Shown piece after piece: positions 11,213 through 22,782 of a stretch of 64,000 nt of DNA (the stretch's first letter is position 1; each line of letters opens with the position of its first letter). Under the pieces are notes generated by a model, which worked only from the letters and a program-made list of their open reading frames with translations, ran no database searches and was not told the origin of the DNA. Source of the DNA: Saururus chinensis (Eukaryota; Streptophyta; Magnoliopsida; Piperales; Saururaceae); NCBI GenBank assembly GCA_035235625.1, contig CP141145.1, positions 21,454,563-21,518,562 on the forward strand, read 5' to 3'. A program made the position numbers and the translations under genes.

Positions 11213-11715
11213 TAGGTATTAGCGACGCATGTAACTATGTGTCGCTACTAACAAGGGTAATAGCGACGCATAGTTCAATACATAGCTAATACTATCCAGT
11301 AAATAGCGACGCATAAACATGTGTCGCTATTAGCTCTTAATTTTTATTTTTTGATTTAAAATTGGTAATTATTAACGACGTTTGTTTATAAACGTCGCTA
11401 TAGTTTAAACTATTAGCGACGTTTGAAAAAATACGTCATTAATGGTTTTAAAATTTTAATAGATATACCTTTTAGGGACGCTTATATAAGCGTCGCTAAT
11501 AACCTGAGTAGTAGCGACGCATATTTATAAGCGTCGCTAAAAGGATAGGTATTAGCGACGTTTTTACTTAGGCGTCGCTAATATACTACCAGTAGCGACG
11601 CTTAAGATTATGCGTCACTAATAGTAGTTTTTTTTGCGACATTTGTTTATATGTCATTATTATCACTTTGTAGCGACGCATATAATTGCGACGCTTATAT
11701 AAGTGTCGCTAATAC
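11213..11715. repeat. 3' subterminal hairpin block of CACTA I
   Basis: About a dozen TAGCGACG/CGTCGCTA units, mostly of the GCGACGC and GCGACGTTT class as at the 5' end. They run to within about 20 bp of the terminal TTTTGTTGTAGTG. Confidence 0.88.
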
Positions 11716-11747
11716 CCAATTTTGTTGTAGTGAGTGATTGATCACTA

Positions 11748-12145
11748 TGTTGTGAATGTTTTATGGGTCTACCATCGGGGCCCACATGCTAGTGGAATAA
11801 GTTTTAATTATGTTATAGTCTAATAAGGGTGCTTAGGCCATAATGTTGCTTAGGGTTTATTAGTTATTTCTTAATTATTAGGGAGTTTATTGTTATTTCT
11901 ATTTATAATATTTAGTGGGCTTTTAGGCATATGTTAGTGAGCCCATTATGACTCTCTATTTAAGTGTAAGGGCTACACCCTAATTGAGTAGTTAATGAAT
12001 TATTGTCTTGTCTTCTCCCCTTTCCTCTCTGCCTCTCCCTCCTTCATGGCAGCCATGCCCCTCCCTCTTCCCTTTCCCAACCATCTTGCGCCACTCCCTT
12101 CCCCTACCCCGACTATTATGCTGTTGTGGACACCGGTCCACAACA
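11748..12145 (+). repeat. 5' LTR of element A
   Basis: It starts TGTTGTGAATGTTTTATGGG and ends CCGGTCCACAACA. A TATTTAAG box near 11956 followed by GTAAGGGCTACACCC marks the likely promoter. A short proline-rich ORF over the CT-rich 3' part is not a gene. Confidence 0.88.
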
Positions 12146-14526
12146 TTGGTATCAGAGACCAACGGTTTATGGGGCAACTGGTGGTGATGCTCCCGAAGGC
12201 TCTTCCTTCCCCAGACTTGGCTACCATCTTGGAGATGTGTGAAAAGCTTTTAGCTATGGTTGACAAGCTTCTAATAGCTAGAACAACATCCATGCCGGCC
12301 AAGGTGTTGCCTCGGGCTGACCCAATGCCTCTACCATCATTTGTATGAACAAAGAAGATGAATCATTTCAAACGGGTGGCCTTTCGTTGAAAAGAAAACC
12401 GATTCCAGAGCACTATTAGATCCCACTCAACCGTCTGAATGAAGCTCCCATCTGCCTCTGCCAAGCCATGGAGCAGATCCTATGTCTCTACTCCAATTCG
12501 GAAACCTATTCCAACCAACGCTGCTCCTTCACTTCGGAAGGCTGCCACTTTCACTCCTTCATCAGGGACGAGTGCCACTTCATCTCCCTCTTCATGGCCG
12601 GCTTCCAGCCACATCTTTGATCAAGCAATTGCCAAAAGTTAAAAACCAGAGTGAGGAGGCCCAAAGAAAAACCAAGTTAGTACTCAGATCAATCTTCAGC
12701 CATTGTCATCCTCCTTCCATCGCAGCCAGTTTGGAGTAGAGATGACAGAGATGTTTCTCTTTCCTCCGACAGCCAGTTTGAAGGCTACCACTTCATACCC
12801 CTCATCCATGCCTATCAATTCCACTGACCTTGTCTTCTCCAGCACCAAGGGGGCACAAGATCTACTATTAAACTGGAGTGACTCGGTCCATTATAGTTTC
12901 AGCATCTGGCTATCCTCATTTTTACCAACAAACCATGTCCCACACCAGTGCGCGACACCTGATTGGCCTTTTGGCATCGGACCACCCCCGGCATGCAAAG
13001 CAGTTGCTCTGTCAGTCATTATGTGGAAGACCATTGCGTCAGTGCTTCCTAAAGCATTGGCCTTTGTCTTCTCCAGTGCTTAGAGCGTGCAACAACTACT
13101 ACTGAAGGACTTTGCCCATGACCATTGCACTTTCCATGCTGGCTATGTTAAGTGCCAGATTATGTGGGATTTTTCTAGAATTCTGATGCCAACTTTCCTG
13201 CCTAGAGATGATTCCTTGATGAAGCTAAAGCAAGTTTCCAATGACCGAAATTATCCCCAACGATTGCAGCCAAACCTATGTTGCGATTCGTCTAGAATTT
13301 TCTAGAATTTTCCTTCCTTCTGAATGAGGATCAAACAAGATCTTCTTGCTAGAGATGGCCCTAATCATATGGGATTAGCCTCTCAATCTTATTCTGATTA
13401 TCTTGGCTGGAGATGGTGCTCACCCGATCAATCTGGATTTTTCAAACAATGCCTCTTGCCTTATCCATCTCTTCAAAGCAAGTTGCGCCATACCACCACC
13501 TTTGAGCCTATTACCTAACGACAGATGTCCCCTTTCTGGACCAAGAATCATGGATAGATCTTAATTGGGAGGGCTTCCCTGAGATTTTTTGCACTGGCCA
13601 TGGCAAGTTTCTCCATACAATATGGCAACTTGAATGGAGGAAATCCAAACGTGATCTTGTGGAGATTGCATACGAGCTACCTTAGTTGTAGTGATGGTGG
13701 ACAATTAGTTCCTTCTCCTCCATTGGGGCTACAAAATTTTAGACATCCAATATTCTTCTTCTCCAGAGGATAAGAAATCTCCTATAAATATTTGATTATG
13801 CGGCACAATGATTGGAATTGGGCACAATTTTGGCAAGAATCTTTCTAGTTAGCCTGCCCCACCTAGAAATATCACCTTTAAATCTGCAAGAGGAGATCAG
13901 GATTTCCTTCCATAAACTTTCCATGAATGGCTTTTGGGGGGTCGGATTGGCAGCAAATATTTCAAAACCGTCATGGAATCTGCCTCATGTCGTCATCTTT
14001 AGTGCAACAAATATTGGTCCCTGATTTTTCTCCATCGCCATCTCCTCTTTACCTAGGACAGATATGGAAATGGGTCTTGCATCGCCATTAAGCCAGCTAT
14101 GCTCCCTTTCCCAATTTGGTACAAAACATTGCTAGAGACTCTTTTCAAACTGGATATTTCTCAACATAGGGCTAAAAGGTTGGGCTCCACTCCAGAATGG
14201 GAAAGGTTGAGCAGCACATGCCTCTTCTTGTGTCACGGGCTTGGATCAGGTATGAGAAACCCAGACTTTCATCTTACCCCTCTATTTAGTTCCAACCACG
14301 TTAGCAAATGGAAATGGTTCTCTTGAGGTCCGCTCAGTTGTGCCTAGTGCTGCCAAGCGGACCATACACCCTGCACCTCCCTAGATAATTCCTTTAGAGC
14401 AATTGGGCATCCTTTCTGCGTTGAAGTTCTAGACCGGTTGTTCTTCACTTTCGCTATGGTGGGCCAATGCTATGAGTTTTTAGTCACCTTGAGAATGAGG
14501 TGATGCGCAAGCGAAGCGTGGAGGAA

Positions 14527-14921
14527 TATTGTGAACATTTTATGGGTCTACCATCGGGGCCCACATGCTAGTGGAACAGGTTTTAATTATGTTAGTGTTT
14601 AGTATGGGCGCTTAGGCCATAATGTTGCTTAAGGGTTTATTAGTTATTTCTTAATTATTAGAGAGTTTATTTTTATTTCTAGTTAATAATATTTAGTGGG
14701 CTTTTAGGCATTTGTTAGTGAGCCCATTATAACTCTCTATTTAAGTGTAAGAGTTACACCCTAATTGAGTAGTGAATGAATTATTGTCTAGTTTTCTCCC
14801 TTTCCTCTCTACTTCTCCCTCCTTCATGGCGGCCATGCCTCTTTTCCCTTTCCCGGCCATCTTGTGCCGCTCCCTTCCCCTACCCCGACTGCTACCCCGT
14901 TGTGGACACCAGTCCATAACA
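14527..14921 (+). repeat. 3' LTR of element A
   Basis: It aligns along its length with 11748-12145, starting TATTGTGAACATTTTATGGG and ending CCAGTCCATAACA. The first base pair differs (TA instead of TG). Confidence 0.88.
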
Positions 14922-14926
14922 CACTA

Positions 14927-15953
14927 GTGACTAAATGATCAAGTGGCCTTGAATGTTGTTTGAAAGGTTTTGTAATAGCTTAATTGAACAATTGTTTGAT
15001 GTACAAATTGATTGGCATGCAGATGAGGTCATTGAAGTAAGTTAAACAATCAATCATTGGCAAAATGGATCAAATGGAATCCAATAACCTAAACGAATGA
15101 TCACTTTGGTGAAGAATTAATTGGACTTCTATAGACGGAATCCATCACCTTTATCGATCTATCATTCTAGTAGAAAGATCGATGATAGGGAAATTGTTTT
15201 CAAATAGAATAGGGAATGATCAATTTCTTTGTGGAACAATGAATCGCACTAATGCGTAGTTACCTGAAATAGGTTATTCCCATTTGGTTTAGATTCCTAT
15301 TTGAGTTAGAATTCCTTAGCCTACTTGGGGACTATAATGCTAGTCTAAAATGTGGGAAAGAGATAGAGGAAGGATTGGAAAACATAAGGAAAAAGGGTGT
15401 AACTTCATTAATGAGTTTGAGAGAGAATTAGCTTCATGGTCTATGTTCATATCAACTATAATAAAAAAGATTGATTAGTGTTAAGTGGAAAGCACATAAC
15501 ACTTGATGGGATAAAGTGTTCACTAAAGAAAGTTGATAAGAAAATCAAGGAGAAAGGAGATTCATGCTAAAGGGACTTGTCAGAAAGCTCGGCATATGTT
15601 AAAAGGATAACAAGGATGAAGATCAAGCTTATGCAAGTAAATAGCCATGATTCAGAGTTTAGAGTGGTGTGAAGAGCTAGCCGAATAAAGAAAAATGTCT
15701 TTTATTTTTGTAAACTGGTAACTCTGTATCTCAGTTTACACTGTGCATAGTTGATTTGGACAATGTTTCATAGTTTTTCTCATATTGGGTTTCCTTGTAA
15801 AATTCTTGTGTGTTGATTGGTGTGATTGATTTGCATGATTAAGCTGGAACACATGAATTTTGCGACCTAGCTTATTATAATGGGTTTTGATTTTAATTAC
15901 AAGGGAAAATATATCTTGTAACTTAATTGTGAGTTAGAGGCAATTTACCTTTT
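14927..15953. other. Probable copia LTR fragment between elements A and B
   Basis: There is no coding sequence. The part 15690-15870 (GTAAACTGGTAACTCTG, then GGGTTTCCTTGTAAAATTC and TGTGTGTTGATTGGTG) looks like the end of a plant copia LTR. The part 15040-15230 is rich in ATCAATCATT and GATCGATGAT words. Confidence 0.4.
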
Positions 15954-18267
15954 TGTTATGACCCGTTGTAGGGGTTAGGTCATGCCTTTAAAGTCTATTA
16001 CAATTAAAATTTAATTATTAGTGAAAGTATTTTAGGATAATTAGGAGCTTATTCATATTGGGCTTAGGCTAATGTTAAAGGCCCATTGTAATTAGGAATT
16101 CTATTAGGATTAGTGTTCTTATTTGAGGTGGCATATGTTCGAGAGGGCGAATGACAACTTGGGCAACCCAATTGGCTGGAAGAGGCACAACCAGTGAAGG
16201 AAGAGACAACTGCATTTCGTTGGCACCAGAGGCCCATGTGGGAGCACATGCATATGCAGTTGATGCCTCAGGGGGAACGGGAAAAGGGGAATCAGCTGAC
16301 ACGGATATTAATCCACTTGACGGCAGCGGTCCATAATGTGTCGGGGAGGCTGGAAATGGAAGGACTACCATGGGCATAGTGGAGGCAAGCATAAATCGCA
16401 AGCCTCAAAAGGGAGATCCTTGGGCTGGACAAGTGGTGCAGGCGAAGAATGAAAGGTTCAGAGGATGATGGGGAGAAGCTTGTTGCCATTGGGAGAGGGG
16501 GAGAACCCAAATATGGAGGAGGATAAGGAAGCACCTGGTGGATGGCTAGGAAGATTTGGTCAAAGTGGGAAACAAAAAGTTTGAGGCGGCCATTGAAACG
16601 TTTAAAGTTGTTTGGATGGTCGTCTAAAAAAGACTAGTTTCCTTTTTTGGAGGCCTATCGAAGAATTCCCTGCATGTTCCTATCTTTTGTGCCTCACCAC
16701 AACAACAAACCTTCTCTTGCACTGGCCCCTTTCACCATACAAGTCTGCGACCACCACCAAAAGACATTGTCAGTGCCCTATGGGTCTTCAACTAGATTGG
16801 AAGTCTAGTTTGGCCCCCTTCCCTCATTCAACCTAGGCATTTCCTTTTTCGGAGTCCTGCCTAAGAATTCCATGCTATTCTTGTCTTTTGTACCTCACCA
16901 CAACAATAGACATTCCTACACATGCTCCTTTCTCTGTATGGGTATAGGACCACCACCAAAAGACACCCTGTTAATGCCTTATGGGTCTTCAACCAAATTG
17001 GGTGTCTAGTTTGGACACCCTCCATCATTCACTCCTGTCTATTTTCTGCAAGTGGTTCAAGCTATTGCGTTGTTCCAACCTCTCCTTGTTGCACCACGTA
17101 TGGCCGTTTGTGCTTCACTCTCCATGGATCAGCCCCTTGCATTGCCTCTACTACCATTCGCTTGTATAGACTCCATCTACCACCAACAATGAGACACTCT
17201 TCTAATTGAGGTTTACCGAGTGACATAAAAATAAATAAGAAAAAGAAGAGAGAATGGCCGCTTTCGCTACGGTCAATCCCGCCAAACCCTTCCCTACAAT
17301 GTCTCCCCCGGCCACTGCCCCCTCCTTAGCCTCTACCTCCCCTCTTCCTACCTCCTCCATGTCTGTCCCACTTCCAACCCCACTCTCGCATCCTCCACTG
17401 TAGATCGCTTCTGTCCCAAAAGTTGCTGCTTCGTTTATCTAGGACTCTTTGTTTCCACCGAGACATTTGTCCCTTTTTCCCATTCCATTCCTTCGGCAAG
17501 ATTCCATTTTGGACATGACTTGCAGAAGACGACTCCAACAATTTTCTCAAGCACAATTCCATCTTGGTTCTACACCAATTTGGGTTTGGATTTGGTCTAC
17601 AACAATTATGTGCAACTTCTATTTCACGACCCAACTTGAGGCCCACATACAAGAGCCCTGATGCGTCTCTTTTGTCTAACCCAACAACATCACGGAGCTT
17701 TCATTTCCATTTCTGAGGCCAATCTCCTCTATACACTTTGGATAGCACATTTTCTCTGGTTATCTTCATGACTTTTATTTAGGCTTTTCCCATGGGCTTC
17801 AAATTCTCAAACGGTGCATGATATTTTTCTTTGGACCTTATATGAAGCGGAGACCATAATGATGGGCTTATACGACATTCGACGCTGAACACTAGTGGGT
17901 CCTCAACAAGAACCAAAGTCCACCTCGAGGATGAGGTGGAGTAGAAGCAAGGTGGAATGTTATGACCCACCATAGGGGTTGGGTCTCATCTTCAAAGTCT
18001 ATTACAATTAGAATTTAATGATTAGTAAAAGTATTTTAGGCTAATTAGGAGTTTATTCTTATTAGACTTAGGCTCATGTTAGAGGCACATTGTAATTTGA
18101 AATTATATTAGGATTAGGGTTCTTATTTGGGATCTATAAATATGTGTAAGGGCTATGCCCTGATTAATCAATCAGTTAATTAAATTCAAATTTTAGTTTT
18201 CTCTTCTCTCCCTTCTTCTCTCCTCTTTCTCTTAATTTCTCCTGTGTAGACCCCTTGGTCTACAACA
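15954..18267 (+). mobile_element. Non-coding LTR retrotransposon B, sister of A
   Basis: The 3' LTR is 17958-18267 (TGTTATGACCC to GGTCTACAACA, 310 bp). The 5' LTR begins at 15954 and matches the 3' LTR for about 170 bp, then diverges after TTCTTATTTG (about 16124), so its promoter-proximal half is deleted or replaced. Flanks CTTTT (15949-15953) and CTTTC (18268-18272) look like a 5-bp duplication with one change. The interior carries no retroviral domains, so it is non-autonomous. It was inserted at the broken edge of the copia RNase H region at 18268. LTR layout and the GTGTAAGGGCTA-CCCTGAT stretch after the TATA box resemble element A, so A and B look like related families. Confidence 0.75.
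16641..17040 (+). repeat. Diverged 202-bp tandem repeat inside element B
   Basis: Copy one starts CCTTTTTTGGAGGCC at 16641 and copy two CCTTTTTCGGAGTCC at 16843. Both go on through TTTTGTGCCTCACCACAACA-like and CACCACCAAAAGACA stretches and GGGTCTTCAAC. They differ at many positions, so the duplication is old. Confidence 0.8.
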
Positions 18268-18463
18268 CTTTCACGATTTATTTACCACACTTCACTCCCA
18301 CAAACCAACAAGAACTCAGCTTCCTTCGTAGATTTGGAAACACTCTTCTATTTCTTACTTGCCCATGATATTGCCCTGCCTCCAAATACAATGATAAATC
18401 CGACAATAGATTCTTGTCATCTAGGTCCTCATAGTCTAAATCACTATACCTGGCTAATGACAA
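18268..18463 (-). pseudogene. Copia RNase H N-terminal remnant
   Basis: Minus-strand reading gives LARYSDLDYEDLDDKN, equivalent to the family's GYSDADWAGDxDDRKS start. A shift of frame then gives ISWASKK-stop-KSVSKSTKEAEF, equivalent to ISWxSKKQ...STxEAEY. One frameshift and at least two stops are visible. The remaining part was cut off at the element B junction. Confidence 0.75.
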
Positions 18464-18810
18464 ACGTTTCTGCTTGATATGTGAGCTTCATACCCTTAGT
18501 ACCTAATAAGTACCTAAATACCTGCTTCATTGCTTGCTAGTACTACAATATAGGGTTTCCTTCGTAATGACTTAGAAAGCTTATCACAAAGCTCATATTA
18601 GGCCATTTGTAAGTCATGACATATATTAAGATGCCAATAGTCTGTGCATATGACAATGACTCCATCCGAAGTCTACCTCATTTTGAGGGGGCATGCCCTT
18701 AGACAAAATTTTTTCTTCATAGATTGGGGACTCAATAATTTTCCATCCATTGAAATATTTAACAATACTTTATATGTATGATTCTTGAGTTGTACTTACT
18801 TTCTAGCCTT

Positions 18811-19005
18811 TCAATCACTGTCAATATCTTTCATCTCAAACTGGGTTTTAAGACATTCTTTTAAACTGGCAATCATACTTTTGGCATTCCCCATTAAGAG
18901 GATATTGTCCACATATAGAGACAACATCATATACCTCTTCCTATCTCGGTAGGTATACACATAGTGATCATGCTTATTCACTATAAACCCATATTCACTA
19001 ATCAC
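18811..19005 (-). pseudogene. Copia reverse transcriptase remnant
   Basis: It reads MISEYGFIVNKHDHYVYTYR, then MLSLYVDNILLMGNAKSMI, then SLKECLKTQFEMKDIDSD. This is the copia LYVDDILLxGN...FEMKDLG block. The catalytic YVDD is YVDN here, so the second metal-binding Asp is lost. The ORF is open only over this block. Confidence 0.85.
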
Positions 19006-19899
19006 CTTCTGAAAAGTGAAGTATCATTTTTTGGAGACTTTTTATGGCCATTCAATAAGTTTTTTAGCTTGTACACCTTGTGTTCCTCTTTGGTACTACA
19101 AAATCCTAAGGTTGTTGCATATAAATCTCCTAATCTAAATCTCCTAATCTAAATCTCCTTTTAGTCTTTACATCCATCTAGTGCAACTTTAAATTATGAA
19201 TGGTCACAATTGCTTAGAGACATCTAATTAATTCATCTTGATATAGGAGAGTATGTCTCTTGAAATTTCATCTTGTAAACCTAGGTGAACCCCTTTCCCA
19301 CTTGTCCTACCTTTTATTTATCTATTGACCCATCCGTGATGAGCTTCTTCTTAAAGATCCACTTACACCCAATGAGTTTTGTCACTTTAGGCAGATCCAC
19401 TACCTCCTAAACTTTGTTCTTTAGGATGGAATCAATTTTCGCTTGAAACATATTCTGCATGAGAATCTATATTGTTAAAAGCTTTCTTTAGCATTTTTTG
19501 GATCAACTAGAATAAGCTTATCAATAGTAATATTGTCTTCCCTGATTATTGTGTAGAAGTCCTTCAATTGACTTGAAGCTCTTCTTTCCTTTAATGCTCT
19601 AGCTTCAGAGTCTTCCTCTATTGCCCTTGACCCTATTACTTCCTCTGAGGTTGTTTTAGGATCAAATTCTTTTTCTATTTAAAAAAGTTAAACTCATTTA
19701 TTAGGAACTTTTGGATTCAATTCTTAATTTATGAAATAGGTGTCTCTAGACTCTATGACCCCCATTGTCCCATCACTATGGTGAACCATAAATTTGTACC
19801 GCTTAGAGTGATCACAATACCCAATGATGTACTTTATTATCTTGAGATCTAGTTTAAACTTATGTTAGTCAGACAATTTTATATGTCCCCTAGACCCCC

Positions 19900-20140
19900 A
19901 CACTCTAAGATGTCTCAAATTTAGACATTGACTTATCCATAACTCATTAGGTATCTATTTGACTACCTTAGTAGGTACACAATTTTAAATTATATACAAC
20001 AGTGTCAAGTGCCCCACCCCAAAAATCAAATCTTAATTTAGAATGATTTAATATAGATCTCACCATGTCCATTAGCATTCTATTATGCCTTTCAACCGCT
20101 CTATTTTGTTGTTGAGTGTAGAGAATGTATATTACACACT
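19900..20140 (-). pseudogene. Copia integrase C-terminal remnant
   Basis: Around 20120-20000 the minus strand reads QQNRAVERHNRMLMDMVRSI and then LNHSKLRFDFWGGALDTVVY, matching the integrase QQNGVxERxNRTLMDMxRSML...LPxxxWGEAxxTAxY stretch. The conserved catalytic Glu of V-E-R is retained. The downstream part is full of stops. Confidence 0.75.
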
Positions 20141-20445
20141 ATTCCGTGATTGGTATAGGAATCTTTAAACAAATCTGAGATGTATTCTCCACCTCTACCA
20201 ATCTTGAAGACGTTGTTCTTTTTGCCTAATTGTGTTTGTACCTAAGTTTTAACTTGTTTTGTTATTTTTAAGGCTTTTGATTTCTTTGTTATAAGATACA
20301 TGTACCCAAATCTTTAAAATTCATCAATAAAAGTAATAAAGTATGTCATCCCTCTATGGGTTTAGACATTCAAAGGTCCATCAATGTGAGTGAACTACCC
20401 CTAATAGTTCATTAGCTCATTATCCTTTAGGGAAAGATTGTCTAC

Positions 20446-20853
20446 TCATCTTGCCTGACGACAATCCTTACACACACGAAGATCCTTAGTGATCTTAGGT
20501 AATAACCCTGCACGAGACATTCTATGGAGCCACAACAAAGCATCACCATTAGACATACAAGCAATATATTTAGAATTAACTACTTCATTAATGAAAGAAG
20601 CAGAGTTAGAAACATCAAGCTTGAATAGTTCCTCAACCAAAGTAGTAGTAAATAAAATAAACCCCTTCTTTCTAACTGTCGTCTTGTTTCCCTTGAACCT
20701 CACCTCAAATCCCTTTGTAGTTAGCAATGGATTGAAATGAAGTTGATCCTGATGGAGGACATCATCTAAGATTAGGATGTTACTATCATCTAAAGTAATC
20801 TTGTAGGTCCCCATTGCCTCCACATTAGAGTAATAATTGTTACCCATGTACAC
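20446..20853 (-). pseudogene. Copia protease/pre-integrase remnant
   Basis: A 135-codon open stretch. It contains VEAMGTYKITLDD, then ILDDVLHQDQLHFNPLLTTK, GFEVRFKGNKTTVRKKG, and near the end ALLWLHRMSRAGLLPKITKD. This corresponds to the copia gag-pre-integrase domain, where the usual form is VLHVPxLxxNLLS...LWHxRLGH. The histidine-cysteine zinc-binding start of integrase follows (VCKDC). Upstream sequence toward gag is shifted and stopped. Confidence 0.8.
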
Positions 20854-21059
20854 TTTATTCTATTAAGGAAGTAGATTGACCATCTCTCCCCTAGACCCCT
20901 TGATGACTGCAACATGGCTAGCAACTGCAAAGTCAAGTCACCGGCTTATCTCTTTTGCATTTTCCATGGACACATGAATGATTACATAGACTATCTCCTT
21001 TCTTTGTTGTTCCCCTAGCCCTCCATATATGGACAGTTTTCTTTGAAGTGGTTGTTGTT

Positions 21060-22487
21060 ACGTTTGAAACAAGACTATGAAGAGGTCAAATTCATATTTA
21101 TTTTACTTGCCAATTGTAATAGACAAGGTCGATCCACAAGAAAAGCCTTGTGCAACAAAGAAAATGATTACGAAAAAAAATAGAGGAAAGAAAAATTAAG
21201 ATATAAATATTGGAAGAGTATTGAGGTAATAAATAGTTAAGAAATCAAGAAAAAAAATACTAATACATTAAGGGTCATTGTAACATCTAATGATGTTCTT
21301 CATGTGTCATGTTATCTCAGTTAGAATCGAATAAAAATTCTATCTAACCGAAAGATATGAACATTAAAATTTAAAATAAAGATAGAAAATATTTTGGATA
21401 GATGAAGGATAAAAACAATTGTTTCTTTTAGAGTTCTATGTATCCAAATCACAAAAGATTAAGAAAGAGAGCCTTCAAGCATCTTATGTATCTAAATCAC
21501 AAAGAAATAAGAAGAAAATTAATATTAAATAAATATCACTTTAAATAACCAATACTTAAAATCATTAATGAAACATGAATAGAACTATATTAAATTGTTA
21601 CAAATCATTTCTAGCCTTAGCTTAAGAGCTTAGAAAGTCATTACAATAAAACTAAAAATAAAAATACAAAAGAAGAGAAGAAAAATATGAGAAAAAAGCT
21701 CCAAAGAGGAAGGGTTGATGCCCCTATCACGTCCACCCCTCTATTTATAGGAGTAGAAGAGGTTGTTTTAAAGAGGAAAGTCCAATCATATCTCTAAATT
21801 ACATCCTAATTGATTGCCTAATTGGTTGCTTCTTTGCCAATGATTAGATTATAAATCAATCAAATAAATCAATAATTTATTTAGTATATAAGTATCTTTG
21901 AATCTTTCTTTAATTATCCAATCAGCCTCATTGTCTTTCCTTATGTGTATCAATCACAACCAATGAAAATATTTTTCATGCTGGCCTCGGGTTAATTTAC
22001 TAGCTATCCGTTTGCATGTCAAATTTGACCCATATAGATTTTAAATTATGAATTTCTTCCTGAAATATAGATTGTAGCCACGGAAGTCTTCTTTCCAATT
22101 CCATTAGAATCGTATCAATCCGAATTATATATAGAAAGATATAGTCAAAATACTAAAGCTATGTCAATCTGTGCAAATCAGCTTCTTCCCAAATTTAGTT
22201 CTCTTAATGCAAACCTGAAATCCAGCTGGTTCATAAGGTTATGTTCAACCATTCCAGGCATGTTTATACTTTTAGGAGCCTATTCTTAACTTTTAAGTAG
22301 CTTTGGGTAGTTGGGCTTTACTTCCTCTTCCAGTTGGATCCTGTTGAAATTTGTTTAGACATGTAAACTCAATTAAGGTCTAACTAATTTATTCAAAATA
22401 TAAATAGCCTAAATAAGTAATGAATTAACACAAAATAGGATTGCAATTCAAAATGTGAGAATATTTAATTGAACACTATTTTAGTGC
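21060..22487 (-). repeat. LTR-like insertion between gag and protease
   Basis: The copia reading is interrupted here by 1.4 kb of AT-rich non-coding DNA. On the minus strand it has a TATA-like CTATAAATAG (near 21742), AT-rich leader, and TTGTGGATCGACC near 21135, a phrase resembling the LTR tail of Athila/Tat elements. I cannot place its ends or a target duplication. Confidence 0.4.
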
Positions 22488-22488
22488 A

Positions 22489-22782
22489 TTAGTGGCCCAC
22501 CTGGCCACACTTGAAGCAGGGTCCTTGGGGCTTTTTATTCCCTTGGCCAAAACTTTTGTTCTCTAGCTTAATACCTTTCTTCTTGAAGAATTCCTTTTTA
22601 GCAGGCCCACGTCCATTTCCACCCTTTCTTAGTTTAGTAGTGTTTTGCACAGATTCGCAATAGAACTCCCAGTTATGTTTACGTGGTTCCTCCTCTACTA
22701 CTCTAAGGCAAGCTTTGCAGTGAGAGTCTCCATGGTCAACTTCTGGTCGCTCATATTGAGATATATTACTACACTTTCCCAT
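22489..22782 (-). pseudogene. Copia gag zinc-knuckle remnant
   Basis: The open stretch ends with KKPQGPCFKCGQVGH, the CX2CX4H part of a CCHC zinc knuckle that binds retrotransposon RNA in the capsid. The last cysteine is lost because the insertion boundary follows directly. Basic residues precede it (RKGGNGRGPAKKEFFKKKG), as in copia gag. Confidence 0.85.

Larger units (their letters stand above)
6894..11732 (+). mobile_element. Non-autonomous CACTA element I, complete
   Basis: A 4839-bp CACTA (En/Spm) class DNA transposon. It begins CACTACAACAAAA and ends TTTTGTTGTAGTG, perfect inverted tips, with the 3-bp duplication AGT at 6891-6893 and 11733-11735. There is no transposase or TNPA-like coding sequence, so it depends on an autonomous partner. 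Its body has a 5' hairpin block (6911-7411), a GC- and purine-rich block (about 7430-8380), a hairpin block (8388-8612), CT-only tracts separated by hairpins (8640-11140), and a 3' hairpin block (11213-11715). The long proline- or serine/leucine-rich ORFs on both strands are by-products of the simple-sequence tracts. The short duplication and family ends are established CACTA traits; the dependence on a partner is inferred. Orientation is arbitrary. Confidence 0.92.
11748..14921 (+). mobile_element. Non-coding LTR retrotransposon A, complete with TSD
   Basis: A 3174-bp element with LTRs at 11748-12145 and 14527-14921. A methionine-initiator-type primer site TTGGTATCAGAGACC follows the 5' LTR (12146-12160), and a purine-rich stretch GAAGCGTGGAGGAA (14513-14526) precedes the 3' LTR. 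It is flanked by CACTA on both sides (11743-11747 and 14922-14926). The 2.4-kb interior has only short ORFs without gag, protease, integrase or reverse transcriptase motifs, so it is a non-autonomous (LARD/TRIM-like) element moved by another element's enzymes. Inside it, the heptamer-like phrase TCTAGAATTT is repeated near 13292 and 13302. Its insertion point is 15 bp outside CACTA I. The two LTRs differ at scattered positions, so the insertion is not very recent. Confidence 0.88.

Noticed and set aside
11995-12348. A 117-codon ORF that seems to begin in LTR DNA and cross the primer site.
   Set aside because: It starts in the LTR, spans the LTR end and primer site, and has no gag motif.
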